Positions 1 through 8,808 of a stretch of DNA of 64,000 nucleotides are shown one piece after another (position 1 is the stretch's first letter; each line of letters starts with the position of its first letter). The notes below the pieces were generated by a model, which saw only the letters and a list, made by a program, of their open reading frames with translations, was not told the origin of the DNA and ran no database searches. The DNA comes from Streptomyces sp. Y2F8-2. Its GTDB lineage: Bacteria; Actinomycetota; Actinomycetes; Streptomycetales; Streptomycetaceae. The DNA lies in assembly GCF_014905555.1 (NCBI RefSeq), contig NZ_BNGS01000005.1:248001-312000 (forward strand), given 5' to 3'. A program made the position numbers and the translations under genes.

Positions 1-2
1 AG

Positions 3-269
3 GCGCAGTTGCAGCACATGATCGCCGACGGCCTCGGCGTGTCGCTGGTGCAGGCGACACTCCGGCCGACGCCGGGCGTGCTGGTCAAACCACTGACGGG
101 CACACCGCTGTGGTGCCGCTATGTGCTGGCCTGGCGGCGCGACAGGGTTCCCGAGGAACTGGCCGAGACGCTTTACGTCTCCGCCACCACGGCCTACCAG
201 GATCTCGTCGCCCGCTCTCCGCACCTGCGGACATGGGCTTCGCGGACGTGGCGCGTGACCGTGACATAG
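3..269 (+). CDS. LysR-type transcriptional regulator, C-terminal fragment cut by the window edge
   Basis: The reading frame is already open at the left edge, so only the last 88 or so codons are present. The residues fit the end of a LysR effector-binding domain: a MIADGLGVSLV segment, then a run ending in a short amphipathic helix and the stop at 267-269. A LysR protein normally has an N-terminal HTH and about 300 residues; all of that lies outside the window. Its target is unknown. The collagenase gene starts 191 bases downstream on the same strand with a repeat array between, so the two may be unrelated transcripts. Confidence 0.6.
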   Translation, partial: AQLQHMIADGLGVSLVQATLRPTPGVLVKPLTGTPLWCRYVLAWRRDRVPEELAETLYVSATTAYQDLVARSPHLRTWASRTWRVTVT

Positions 270-298
270 CTCCGGCGAGCATCCGGGCGGATGCCGTG

Positions 299-349
299 CC
301 AGGTGTCATGTCCCGCCAGGTGCCATGCCCCGCCAAGTGTTATGCCCCG
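299..349. repeat. Three tandem 17-bp repeats upstream of the collagenase gene
   Basis: Three consecutive 17-base units (299-315, 316-332, 333-349) read CCAGGTGTCATGTCCCG, CCAGGTGCCATGCCCCG and CCAAGTGTTATGCCCCG. A further degenerate copy runs on to about 370. A 9-bp inverted pair, GTGACATAG at 261-269 and CTATGTCAC at 362-370, brackets the array. The array ends about 110 bases before the collagenase start codon, so a multi-site operator is the simplest reading. It could also be a neutral minisatellite. Confidence 0.55.
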
Positions 350-460
350 CCGCGCAATGTGCTATGTCACACCCCATTGTGAGGACCACCGGCCCTTGAG
401 AAGGTGCCTCTCACGCCTCATCACCGCCTCCGAGGCGCATCTATCCGTGAAGGAGCCCAG

Positions 461-2434
461 ATGCGCTACCGCTTCGCCCTGCCCAGACGCGTGGTCGGCG
501 CCCTCGCCGTCTGTGCCGCCGCCGTCGGCCTCCTGACGACACCGGCGCCAGCCGCCCCACCCCCGGCCCGCACCGCCGCCGTCGCCGCATCCCGGACCAC
601 GACTCCTCCCGTGCCTCCGACCGGCTCGGACTTCGGCGTCTGGGACCGGGCGGTGCAGGGCCGACGGGCCGCTCCGGACCGGCTTCCGCCCTTACGGGCG
701 GAGTCGCCCGCGCGTGAACCGTCCGCCGCCACCGGCGCGAAGACCGTCTCCGTTGCGAAGCCCTGCGTCCCCTCCGACTTCGGCGGCCGGAGTGGGTCCG
801 CGCTCGTGGCCTTCGTCGCAGCCTCGACCGTGGAGTGCGTCAACAGCCTGTTCGCCGTCACCGGTACCGACGCGCACGCGATCTTCCGTGAGCCGCAGAT
901 GGTCACCGTCGCCCACGCCTTCACGCACGCGGCGCGGCGATACGGCGGCGACAACTCGGCCGGCATATGGCAGCTGGTCCTGTTCCTGCGTGCCGGCTAC
1001 TACGTGCAGTTCAACAACCCGTCCGACGTCGGTCCCTACGGCACGGCCCTGACCACGGCCACGGCCCGGGGCCTGGACGCCTTCTTCGCCCGCCCGCATG
1101 CGCGGGACGTCACCTCCGCGAACGGCGACGTCCTGGGCGACGTCATCGTCCTCACCGACAGTGCCGGCCTTCAGGGGCGTTACCTGAGCGTCTATCGCAG
1201 GGTGCTGAGCGGGTACAACAGCTCCTACGACGCCGTCGCCGGCATGGTGGCGGCCGTCAACGACGTCTACACGCCCCTGTGGCGCGGAAACTGGAACACC
1301 GCCTACGTCGACGCGGTCACCGCCGACCCCCGCATCCTCGACACGCTCCACACGTTCGCACTCGACCACCGGAGCCTGCTGCGGACCGACCGTGCCCACC
1401 TGGACTCCAACGCGGGCATGGTCCTGGCCCGCCACATCGAGCATCCCGGCCTCCGGACCACGGTCCGCCCGCTGGTCAAGGGCCTGTTGAAGGCATCGCG
1501 GATCACCGGGCCCACAGCCGGGCTGTGGGTCGCCGTCGCGACCCAGGTGGACTCCTACGACAAGGCCCACTGCTCGTACTACGGCGTCTGCGACCTCGCC
1601 GGCAGACTGGCGAAGGCGGCGCTGCCCGTCACCCACAGCTGCGACGCGACCCACACCATCCGGGCGCAGGCACTGACCTCCGCAGACCTCGACGCCACGT
1701 GCGCGAGCCTGGCCGGCCAGGACCCGTACTTCCACGCCCTCGTCAAGGACGAGGGACCGATACCCGGCCAGTACGAATCGACCGTCCAGCTCGTCGTGTT
1801 CGCCGACCGCGCCGACTACCGGACCTACGCGGGAGCCATCTTCGGCGTCAGCACGGACAACGGCGGCATCACCCTGGTGGGCGATCCCGCCGACCCCCGC
1901 AACCAACCAATTTCGATCATGTACCAAAAGGGATTCGACGACGGCTTCACGGCCCGGATCTGGAACCTCAACCACGAGTACACGCACTACCTGGACGCCC
2001 GCGACGACATGAAGGGCGACTTCTCCCAGCAGACGGCGGTGCCGGACGTCTGGTGGATCGAGGGCCTGGCCGAATACGTCTCCTACAGCTACCGCGGCAC
2101 GACCGACGACCAGGCGGTCGCCGAGGCGGGCAGGCACACCTACACACTGAGCACGCTGTTCCAGAACACCTATGCCAACAGCGACGTGACCCGCACCTAC
2201 CCGTGGGGCTACCTCGCGGTCCGCTACATGTTCGAAAAGCACCCGGATGACATCCGGCGGATGCTCGCCCGCTTCCGGGTCGGGGACTACCCGGCCGGCT
2301 ACGCCGTGTACGACGGCATCGGCGCCCGCTACGACGCCGACTTCGACACCTGGCTCACCGCGTGCGCCGCGGGCGCCTGCGCCGGCCCGGGCCCGGGCGG
2401 CCTCCGGCACGGCGACGCGCCTCCGCGGCGGTAG
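461..2434 (+). CDS. Secreted M9-family collagenase (zinc metalloprotease)
   Basis: A 657-residue secreted protease. The ATG at 461 is chosen because AAGGAG lies just upstream and the first 30 residues form a typical signal peptide: MRYRFALPRR, a hydrophobic core, then an APAAPP cleavage region. The catalytic motif HEYTH is at about residues 505-509. The downstream WWIEGLAEY segment (about 531-539) holds the glutamate expected as third zinc ligand. This HExxH plus EGxAEY arrangement is that of clostridial and Streptomyces M9 collagenases. No PKD or collagen-binding domain follows, so this is a short form. An in-frame GTG at 404 exists but would put extra residues before the signal peptide. Confidence 0.88.
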   Translation: MRYRFALPRRVVGALAVCAAAVGLLTTPAPAAPPPARTAAVAASRTTTPPVPPTGSDFGVWDRAVQGRRAAPDRLPPLRAESPAREPSAATGAKTVSVAKPCVPSDFGGRSGSALVAFVAASTVECVNSLFAVTGTDAHAIFREPQMVTVAHAFTHAARRYGGDNSAGIWQLVLFLRAGYYVQFNNPSDVGPYGTALTTATARGLDAFFARPHARDVTSANGDVLGDVIVLTDSAGLQGRYLSVYRRVLSGYNSSYDAVAGMVAAVNDVYTPLWRGNWNTAYVDAVTADPRILDTLHTFALDHRSLLRTDRAHLDSNAGMVLARHIEHPGLRTTVRPLVKGLLKASRITGPTAGLWVAVATQVDSYDKAHCSYYGVCDLAGRLAKAALPVTHSCDATHTIRAQALTSADLDATCASLAGQDPYFHALVKDEGPIPGQYESTVQLVVFADRADYRTYAGAIFGVSTDNGGITLVGDPADPRNQPISIMYQKGFDDGFTARIWNLNHEYTHYLDARDDMKGDFSQQTAVPDVWWIEGLAEYVSYSYRGTTDDQAVAEAGRHTYTLSTLFQNTYANSDVTRTYPWGYLAVRYMFEKHPDDIRRMLARFRVGDYPAGYAVYDGIGARYDADFDTWLTACAAGACAGPGPGGLRHGDAPPRR

Positions 2435-2521
2435 TCCGCCCGACAGGCCGACCGGCCGCACGGCAGCCGGCCGGCCTCCTCGATTCGGTCGGACGGAACC
2501 CCGGGCGGCGACATCGCCGGT

Positions 2522-3310
2522 TCAGCGGTGGAGTGCGGCGAGGTTCGGCCCCGGCAGGTGGATCCAGCCCTCCCGTGCCGCTGCGGCGCGCTCGTCCGCG
2601 GTACGCGGTCCCACGGTGTCCCCGATCAGGACGGCGCGGGCGACCAGGGCGCAGACCAGGGCGTCGAGGTGGTCGTGGCTGTCGGCGCACCGCTCCCGGA
2701 CGGTCCCGGGCAGGGGCGCCCCCAACCCGGCCTCCACCGAGCCGATGATGTGCTCGCGAACGGCCCGCGCCTCCAGCACCGCTCTCTTGTAGCTGCCGGC
2801 GGGGCGGATCCCCCAGCGCCGGAGCGCGGCAGCCGGGTAGACCTCGGCGACCGGTCCCGAGCCGTCCCGGGGCACCTCCACCCCCGTCGCCGCGAGGGCG
2901 TCCAGCAGCCGCGCCGCCCGCAGCGCCACGACACCCAGCAGATCGGTGGACACCGACAGCGGGGGCCGCATGGCGGTCGCCTTCCAGGTGATGTCGTCGG
3001 TCAGCCGGAACCGCAGCGGGTCAAGACCCGGCCTTCCATCCGCGTGTTCCCCGTACCCGGCGGGAAGCGGAAGGCGCTCACCCCGGTGATGCGCCTCGAC
3101 CGTCGCCACGAAGCTCGACGGCCAGCCGAGAGGACAGTCCAGGCCGGTCTTGTCGGCCGACCGGATCACGGCCAGCAGGCCGTCGTCCCCCTCGGGCTCG
3201 AGGAACTCCGCCGTCACCCCTGGCCCGCCGCCCCACGTCATCCGGCACACGGCGGTACGCCGGGCGCTCGCGGCGAGATCTACACCGACCGTCACCGCCT
3301 GTCGTCGCAT
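2522..3310 (-). CDS. DUF429 family protein (RNase H-fold, predicted nuclease-like)
   Basis: A 262-residue soluble protein. It opens with VTVGVDLAAS, the acidic first strand of DUF429 (RNase H/RuvC-like fold). Later come AEVYPAAALRRWG and a C-terminal SHDHLDALVCALVAR helix, both typical of the family. The aspartates of the first strand and of DHLDA are candidate metal ligands. The biochemical role of DUF429 is not established. It ends 87 bases from the collagenase stop, with which it converges. ATG at 3310 or GTG at 3313 could start it. Confidence 0.7.
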   Translation of the reverse strand: MRRQAVTVGVDLAASARRTAVCRMTWGGGPGVTAEFLEPEGDDGLLAVIRSADKTGLDCPLGWPSSFVATVEAHHRGERLPLPAGYGEHADGRPGLDPLRFRLTDDITWKATAMRPPLSVSTDLLGVVALRAARLLDALAATGVEVPRDGSGPVAEVYPAAALRRWGIRPAGSYKRAVLEARAVREHIIGSVEAGLGAPLPGTVRERCADSHDHLDALVCALVARAVLIGDTVGPRTADERAAAAREGWIHLPGPNLAALHR

Positions 3311-3353
3311 CACGCCCGGAATGCTCCCGCAGCACGTCGGCCGGGTCCAACCG

Positions 3354-3731
3354 CTACTCGTCCTCGGTCACCGTCAGCTCGACGCCGCCCACGAGGCCTG
3401 CCGACATGTTGTAGATGAAGGCGGCGAGCGTCGCCAGGGCCGTGGTCAGCGCGACTTCCAGCACCGCGATGCCGGCGGTGAGGGTGAGCGCCCAGCCCAG
3501 CGACCGCCAGGTCACCGCTCCGACCGCGGTCAGCAGCACCCACAACAGAGCGACGGTCACGATCGAGCAGACCCCCAGAGTGAGCGATATCAGGAAGCTG
3601 GTCGTCATGACCGACCAGGGATCGGCCCCCGACAGCCGCAGTCGTGCGCGAGGCGTGCGCGGCGCGGGGCGACCCCCGTCCCGCAGCCCGCCGGAGCCTC
3701 GGCCGTCCGTAGCGCCGGGGGTCGCGCTCAT
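3354..3731 (-). CDS. DUF3566-like membrane protein
   Basis: A 125-residue protein with a basic N-terminus (about 40 residues) followed by two hydrophobic segments, roughly residues 42-66 and 75-100, the second continuing into AAFIYNMSAGLVGGVELTV. This layout and the YNMSAGLVGG-type motif fit DUF3566 proteins, which in actinobacteria usually sit next to gyrA. This copy does not, so it is probably a paralogue. The ATG at 3731 is preceded by GAGGAGG, which sets the start; the frame remains open upstream without a better one. Confidence 0.65.
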   Translation of the reverse strand: MSATPGATDGRGSGGLRDGGRPAPRTPRARLRLSGADPWSVMTTSFLISLTLGVCSIVTVALLWVLLTAVGAVTWRSLGWALTLTAGIAVLEVALTTALATLAAFIYNMSAGLVGGVELTVTEDE

Positions 3732-3760
3732 GGGGTCCTCCTCACGCCTCACCAAGCCGC

Positions 3761-4303
3761 TCAGACGGCCGCCGACACGCCGCGCTCGGCCGCCGTGGCG
3801 ATGTGGTGGCGTGTGATCCGGCCGACCTCGTGCCAGAAGGGTTTGGCGGTCAGGTACGTGCCGAGCGCGGACAGGAAGCCGATGGAGGCGTCGACGCTGA
3901 TCCGGCCCTGCTTGGCCCAGTAGACGTCCTGCAGGTCCAGCAGCAGCGCGAACTCGTCGAGGATCAGTGCGTTCCCGCACCCGTAGGCGACCGCGACGAC
4001 GGGGTGCCCGATGGCCCGCTCGTCACCGCGTACGGCGATCAGGCCCACACCGGCGAGGGTGGCGATGCCGAAGTTGTAGTGGTGCAGGTGCTCGCCGCCC
4101 GCTGAGATGTTCCCCCAGGGCAGCCATCCGCCCCGGATGCCGTGGGTGATGATCCGCACCGTGCCGAAGGTCACTCCGAAGGAGATCCATGTCACGAGCA
4201 ACGACCGCTGGAGCGGTGTGAGATGCCGCTCCGCCGCCTGACGCCACCGCCGCACGAGCAGCGGTCCCTGCGGACGGCTGTGCCGCTCGGCGACAGATCC
4301 CAT
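3761..4303 (-). CDS. Integral membrane protein of unknown function
   Basis: About 180 residues. After a basic N-terminal stretch there are three or four hydrophobic segments, including SLLVTWISFGVTFGTVRII, GIATLAGVGLIAV and VAVAYGCGNALILDEFALLL. A conserved-looking HLHHYNFGI segment lies between the first two. A run of acidic residues (DEFALLLDLQD) near the third could bind a metal, but I cannot assign a family function. The ATG at 4303 has GGAGG ten bases upstream; a GTG at 4321 is possible. It stands 29 bases upstream of the DUF3566-like gene and may be cotranscribed with it. Confidence 0.6.
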   Translation of the reverse strand: MGSVAERHSRPQGPLLVRRWRQAAERHLTPLQRSLLVTWISFGVTFGTVRIITHGIRGGWLPWGNISAGGEHLHHYNFGIATLAGVGLIAVRGDERAIGHPVVAVAYGCGNALILDEFALLLDLQDVYWAKQGRISVDASIGFLSALGTYLTAKPFWHEVGRITRHHIATAAERGVSAAV

Positions 4304-4972
4304 GACCGACCGACCTCCCACACCGAACGGGCACCCGCTGTGCGATGCCGACGCTATGTTCGGCTATGTCCCTCTGCATCCCGAACTGCCGCCGAGAGCA
4401 GCCCTTCGACGCCGGCGACAGTGCGGGAAGACCGTGCGGACGGGGCCGATACGGCGGGGCGGGGGCGGGCGGCGCCGCAGAGGCTGTTCGGGTGACGACG
4501 CACGGACCGGCAGCAGTACCCGTCCGGTGGCGGTACGGGAGTGCGTTCAGTGCGACCTGTCAGGACCCCAGGAGCAGGCGAGTCGGGCTGTACGCCGGGT
4601 TCTCCAGAAGCACCCTCCTGACCTGCGGCTTTGCGGGCCGAACCGGCTGTGGCCTGCTAGGACGGGTTGCAGAGGCGATCGGAGGCAGTCAGAGGAAATC
4701 GCTCTGATTCGACCCCGGATCGACCCGGGTCGCTCAGAGGCAGCCAGAGGCAACCCCTCTGCTCCTGCCGCCTGAGCGGCCCGGGAGTCCGGAGTCGGAC
4801 AGGCCGACGACTCCGACTCCTTCACGGTCTCCCCGGTCGAGCCGCGATGGGGATGCCTGCCTCCGCCGGAGCCAGGCACACGAAAGCCTCCAGGACGGCC
4901 ATCCTGGAGGCTCTTCGCTGGCACCGATTGGAGGTCGGTTCCGGACACCACCCGTGGTTTTAGCGGGCCCCG
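4304..4972. other. Intergenic region holding the left attachment-like site
   Basis: 669 bases with no convincing gene. It contains the 22-bp direct repeat at 4579-4600 shared with 22029-22050. To its right is a pair of 14-base near-identical repeats (GAGGCAGTCAGAGG at 4682-4695 and GAGGCAGCCAGAGG at 4737-4750). Between these is GATTCGACCCCGGATCGACC (4706-4725), which resembles a segment near the right repeat. A CAGAGG/CCTCTG inverted pair follows at 4745-4761. The composition is consistent with a recombination arm region. Confidence 0.5.
4579..4600. repeat. Left copy of the 22-bp direct repeat (putative attL core)
   Basis: CGAGTCGGGCTGTACGCCGG plus GT, identical to 22029-22050. From memory, the reverse complement matches the conserved 3' end of actinobacterial RNase P RNA (AGAACCCGGCGTACAGCCCG and onwards). 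The left copy also shares the next three bases (TCT) with that gene. No RNase P body flanks it: the conserved GGAAAGTCC core is absent on either side. It therefore looks like a site carried by or targeted by an element, not a gene end. Confidence 0.55.
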
Positions 4973-4981
4973 GTGGCGTCC

Positions 4982-6511
4982 ATGTCTTTCGCGAGACGAC
5001 CCCACGTGCCACAGCAGACCCATCACGCAGACGCATCCCGACGACCAGCAGACCAGAGCCGATGGCTGGGCCTTCACATGCTGACGCCGGCCGCGGCTGA
5101 TCTCATCCTCCACGGTGACCTCACCGGCCGCTACGCGACCGGCAGCTACAGCAAGCTCGCTTCCGACGGCCGCACCGTGGCCCTGCGCGGGGCGCGTCAG
5201 GGCGCGGCGGAGCACGGGCACCGGATCACGGCGGCCATCGCCTGCCACGTGGCCCGTGCCGGCGGAACCGTCGACGACCTGACCCGATTGCTGCTGCACC
5301 CCGACCACGAGGGCGGACGGCACGCCCGGCACATCGCGGTGCGGTCGGGGCAGGCCCGTGCCCTGGACTACATCCACCGTGTGTGGGCCAGCGCCTCGGT
5401 GGCGGTCGCCAGCACGGCGCCTCTGGAGTCACGCCAGCACGCGCGCGAGGTGCTCGCCGCGTTGCGCGACCGGATCGAGACGACGCCTTGGCCCGGAGAG
5501 CGGGGACGCACCGCGTTGCGGGTGCTGCGGGCGCATCTGACCTTCGCCGAGATCGCCGGTGGACCCCTGCACCACGCCAGCGAGCGGCAGACCGCGGAGG
5601 AAGCGGGCATCTCCCGCACGACGCTCCGGGCTGTATACGAGACCGTCCTCAAGCCCGGCGGCTGGCTGCGGCGCCTGCGGGTCGGCCACGGCCGGGAGGG
5701 CTCCACCTGGTACATCAGCGACGGCACTACCAGCCGTCACGACGTTCCCGCTGCGCTGTCTCGTTTCCGGACCACTCAGTACCCCCCCGACCCGGCACTT
5801 GAGGAGTGGCACACCCCTGAGACAGACACAGGGGCCGACATCGACTCCACCGTCATCGGCCGCCTGATGGGCCACGACGCCTTCGCCCACCACGGCCTCG
5901 GCAGCACCGCCCTCATGATCCTCGGCGCCCTGCGCGCCCGCCCATCCCAGACCATCGGGGAGCTGGTCCGCTCCGCGTCGGTCTCCCGGGCCACCGCCTA
6001 CCGGACCCTGCGCCGCCTGGCCGACCACGGCCTGGTCCACCACCACGGCGAGACCTGGTCCCTCGCGCCGCGCGCCCTGGAAGGCCTCGGGGAAACCCGG
6101 CCGGGCGCCGTTCCCGACCCGTCCGCGCAGCTCGCACAAGGCTGGGTCGCCGTGGCCCAGCAGTACGGCACGTTGGGCGTCGGGGCCCACCGCAGGGCAC
6201 GGCACGCCGCGGAACGCGCGGCATACCGGGCGCTGCTGGACCGGGTTGCCGAGCACCGCAGCAAAGCCGTGGTGCTCGTCCGTGACGGCCGCCAGGTCCT
6301 GGTGCCCCCTCCCCGCCCCGATGAGGTACCGCTCTCGTGGTGCGCCCCGGGCGGACGCGTACTGGACCCAGTCACGGGCCGCCCCGCCCCCGACTGGCGT
6401 GTGGCCACCGACGGTCGGCTGATCCTCATCACGCCCGCTGACCAGCGCAGTTACGACGAGCTGGCAGCCGCCCATGCCGAAGCCCTCAACGAATGGGAGA
6501 CCGCTGCATGA
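4982..6511 (+). CDS. Plasmid replication-like winged-helix protein
   Basis: About 509 residues, soluble. The N-terminal 200 residues resemble the leading part of Streptomyces plasmid Rep-like proteins (GLHMLTPAAADL, then SYSKLASDGRTVALRGARQGAAEHG). Two DNA-binding segments follow: TAEEAGISRTTLRAVYETVL near residue 210 and, near residue 320, a MarR/IclR-like winged helix (IGELVRSASVSRATAYRTLR). It is the first gene of a tightly packed set; the next gene starts inside its stop codon. No strong ribosome-binding site marks the start: GTG 4973, ATG 4982 and ATG 5078 are all possible. A replication initiator is the best inference from position beside parA. Confidence 0.55.
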   Translation: MSFARRPHVPQQTHHADASRRPADQSRWLGLHMLTPAAADLILHGDLTGRYATGSYSKLASDGRTVALRGARQGAAEHGHRITAAIACHVARAGGTVDDLTRLLLHPDHEGGRHARHIAVRSGQARALDYIHRVWASASVAVASTAPLESRQHAREVLAALRDRIETTPWPGERGRTALRVLRAHLTFAEIAGGPLHHASERQTAEEAGISRTTLRAVYETVLKPGGWLRRLRVGHGREGSTWYISDGTTSRHDVPAALSRFRTTQYPPDPALEEWHTPETDTGADIDSTVIGRLMGHDAFAHHGLGSTALMILGALRARPSQTIGELVRSASVSRATAYRTLRRLADHGLVHHHGETWSLAPRALEGLGETRPGAVPDPSAQLAQGWVAVAQQYGTLGVGAHRRARHAAERAAYRALLDRVAEHRSKAVVLVRDGRQVLVPPPRPDEVPLSWCAPGGRVLDPVTGRPAPDWRVATDGRLILITPADQRSYDELAAAHAEALNEWETAA

Positions 6512-7080
6512 CCTCACCACCCCCCGCCGACCCTGACGCCAACAAGGCGGTGACGCCCCAAGCCCTGCGTGAGCAGTACGAGTCCGGTGCCACCGTCCAG
6601 GAACTGGCCGCCGCCAGCGGACTCTCCTACGGCACCGTCCTCAACCGGCTGCGCAGTGCCGGAACCGTGATGCGGACCTCGTGGCAGACCCGCCGAATGC
6701 GCCAGGACCCGCAAGCACGCCGCCGACTCGCCACGCAGCTCCGCGCCCTGTACGAGCAGCACGGCGCCACGCTCGCCGAACTTGCCGCAGCGGCATCCGT
6801 GACGAAGCGCGCCGCCCGGCACCTGCTGATCGAGGCCGGCGGCACCCCGCGCACGGCGCAGGAAACCCTGCGGCTGCGCGCCGCACAGCGGGCAGCCGAG
6901 CGGCACCGGCTCGCGCTGTCACTGCGGGAGCGGTACGAGGCCGGTGCCTCGGTCCCGGAACTGGCGACCGACTGCGGCTACTCCAAAGCAACCGTCTACC
7001 GGCTCCTGCGCCAGGCAGGGACCCGGATGCGGCCCGGGCAAGACCGCGGACGGTCCCACGGCGTGCGGAGGCGGTCGTGA
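6508..7080 (+). CDS. Protein of three tandem helix-turn-helix repeats
   Basis: A 190-residue basic protein starting at the ATG that overlaps the previous stop (ATGA at 6508-6511), so it is translationally coupled. It consists almost entirely of three repeats of about 40 residues at roughly 19-57, 77-116 and 138-176. Each runs LREQYE-like helix, then GATVQELA, then a recognition helix (SYGTVLNRLRSAG, TKRAARHLLIEAG, SKATVYRLLRQAG) and an arginine-rich tail. The repeats resemble the small HTH units of resolvase and sigma-like proteins. It probably binds reiterated DNA sites such as iterons. No catalytic domain is visible. Confidence 0.6.
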   Translation: MTSPPPADPDANKAVTPQALREQYESGATVQELAAASGLSYGTVLNRLRSAGTVMRTSWQTRRMRQDPQARRRLATQLRALYEQHGATLAELAAAASVTKRAARHLLIEAGGTPRTAQETLRLRAAQRAAERHRLALSLRERYEAGASVPELATDCGYSKATVYRLLRQAGTRMRPGQDRGRSHGVRRRS

Positions 7081-7164
7081 GCGCCCCCACACCACGGGCG
7101 CCGCCCATCACCGGCCCCCGGCGAACAACCAAAGCATCAGCAACCCACTGGAGATCACGCACAC

Positions 7165-7878
7165 ATGAACGAGAACACACGGTCCGAGACCCTGGCGGCG
7201 GCAACAGCTGGTGCTTGGGACGCCTTCGTCATCGTCGTCGGCATGCTCAAGGGCGGCACCGGCAAGACCACCTCGGCCTGGTTCATCGCCCTCTACTACG
7301 CCGTCGTCCTGAACCTGCCGACGCTGCTGCTGGACGCCGACGCCACCAGCCAGTCCGCCTACGACTGGTTCAAGATCGCCCAGGCCGGAGGCTTCGCCAT
7401 CCCGGACAACCTGGTGGTCGAGCGGTACCCGTTCGACGACATCGCCGAGTACATCCGCGCCAAGCGCGCTGAATATGGCGCGATCGTGGTCGACGCCGGC
7501 GGCGGCAGCGCCCGCATCTTCTACGAGGCGGTCACCGAGGCGAACCGGCTGATCGTGCCCGTCGCCCCCACCAAGATCGAGCGCCGCAAGCTCGTGGCCA
7601 CCTTCGACGAGGCCGAACGCGCCGCCGCCCGCAACGAGCGCGACGTCACCGCCCACGTGGTCCTCGTGAAGGCCGATGACCGCACCAGCCTGCCCCGCAC
7701 CGCCAAGGACCAGCTGCTCCACCCCACCGTGGGAGAGGGGATCGGCCCGGACCGCGACGAGCCGTTCCCGCTCGCCGAGACCACCATCCACTCCTGGGTG
7801 CACTACATGGAGGCCTTCGGCGAGATCCCCACCGAGCTGAGCGAGTACGCCGAGCTGATGAAGGAGCTGACGGCATGA
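7165..7878 (+). CDS. parA: ParA-family partition ATPase
   Basis: A 237-residue Walker-type ATPase. The deviant Walker A KGGTGKTT is at residues 29-36. LLLDADATSQSAYDW carries the family's conserved aspartates, and AIVVDAGGG is the Walker B-like strand. ParA proteins form ATP-dependent patterns on nucleoid DNA and segregate plasmids together with a centromere-binding partner. The next gene starts inside its stop (ATGA at 7875-7878), so that gene probably encodes the partner. A GGAG lies 11 bases before the ATG. It supports a plasmid origin for this block. Confidence 0.85.
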   Translation: MNENTRSETLAAATAGAWDAFVIVVGMLKGGTGKTTSAWFIALYYAVVLNLPTLLLDADATSQSAYDWFKIAQAGGFAIPDNLVVERYPFDDIAEYIRAKRAEYGAIVVDAGGGSARIFYEAVTEANRLIVPVAPTKIERRKLVATFDEAERAAARNERDVTAHVVLVKADDRTSLPRTAKDQLLHPTVGEGIGPDRDEPFPLAETTIHSWVHYMEAFGEIPTELSEYAELMKELTA

Positions 7879-8732
7879 GCGAGCGTATGAAGCCCCCCAC
7901 CCGCCGCACTGGTCGCACCCTCGGCGGTGGGGCCAAGAAGGCGGCCCCGCCGCCCCCTCCCCCGGCCGCCGAGCTCACCCCCGAGCAGTACGCCGCCGAA
8001 CAGGCCACCGCCCAGGGCGAAGGGCACCCCGCAGCGAGCGAGCCGCAGATTCAGCCCACTCCTTCCGCAGTTCCCGCCGAGGCATCGGCGCACGGCCGGA
8101 CCGAGGCAGTGCCCGAAGTGGCGCAGACCTCAGCCCAGCCGACTGCCGCGCCGCGCGACCCGGTGCCGGAGCCAGCTGCCAGTCAGCTGGCTCACCCGGC
8201 CGTCGACGCGCCCGTGGCGGGGACAGAGTCCGCCGGGATGCCGGTGGAGCGGCAGGTGCCGCCTGTGGCCCCGGCTGCCGAGCCTGCAGCACCTGCGGTC
8301 CAGGCCACGCAGCTGGCCGAACCTGTTGCGCAGCACGGTCTGCCTACTGTCACGTCCGCGGCTGCTGGTGCGGCTCCGGCTGTTGAGGTGGCCATTCGCC
8401 CGGCCGTTCCTCCGGTGGCAGGCGGTACGTTCCCGGTGAAGACCGATGGTCCGGGGGCTCACCAGGAACAGGACACTCGATCGCAGGAGGCGCCCAGCGA
8501 GGGGACACCGTACGCGCACGGTCCCGGCCGTCCCAACGACGTTCCCGAGGTCGCCGTCGTTCTCAACCAGCGCATCATCGCGCGAGAGAGCCTCGACTCG
8601 TCGGTACCCGCTGCCCTGAAGCTGAAGAAGCGGATCAAGCGCTTCGCGCTCGACAACGAACTCGATCACCTGCCCATCGGCGATATCGTCTCGGTCGCGC
8701 TGGACGAGTGGCTCAGCGCCCGCGGCTTCTGA
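7875..8732 (+). CDS. Putative ParB-like centromere-binding protein with Pro/Ala-rich linker
   Basis: 285 residues. The first 220 are a low-complexity proline, alanine, glutamate and glutamine-rich stretch without a fold I recognise. The last 55 (NQRIIARESLDSSVPAALKL, then LKKRIKRFALDN and IGDIVSVALDEWLSARGF) form a compact basic helical domain. That domain is clearly related to the C-terminus of the 8860-9171 product: both share VP-x2-LxLxxRIxR and GDIVxxALDxWLxAKG-like patterns. The start overlaps the parA stop. A DNA-binding partner for ParA is inferred from order and composition, not from a known family. Confidence 0.55.
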   Translation: MSERMKPPTRRTGRTLGGGAKKAAPPPPPPAAELTPEQYAAEQATAQGEGHPAASEPQIQPTPSAVPAEASAHGRTEAVPEVAQTSAQPTAAPRDPVPEPAASQLAHPAVDAPVAGTESAGMPVERQVPPVAPAAEPAAPAVQATQLAEPVAQHGLPTVTSAAAGAAPAVEVAIRPAVPPVAGGTFPVKTDGPGAHQEQDTRSQEAPSEGTPYAHGPGRPNDVPEVAVVLNQRIIARESLDSSVPAALKLKKRIKRFALDNELDHLPIGDIVSVALDEWLSARGF

Positions 8733-8808
8733 ATCTCACCGGTGTGCACGAGGGGCGGCCGTCCCCACGCCAGGGTGTGGCCGCCTCTCCTACCGACTAT
8801 TCCAATAG

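Noticed and set aside
692..2461. 589-codon open frame on the minus strand across the collagenase gene
   Set aside because: It is the antisense shadow of a high-GC gene: valine/glycine/arginine-rich with no domain, while the plus strand has a signal peptide and HEYTH motif.
4579..4980. A complete RNase P RNA gene extending from the left repeat
   Set aside because: Only the 3'-end-like 25 bases are present; the conserved GGAAAGTCC core is missing on both sides.
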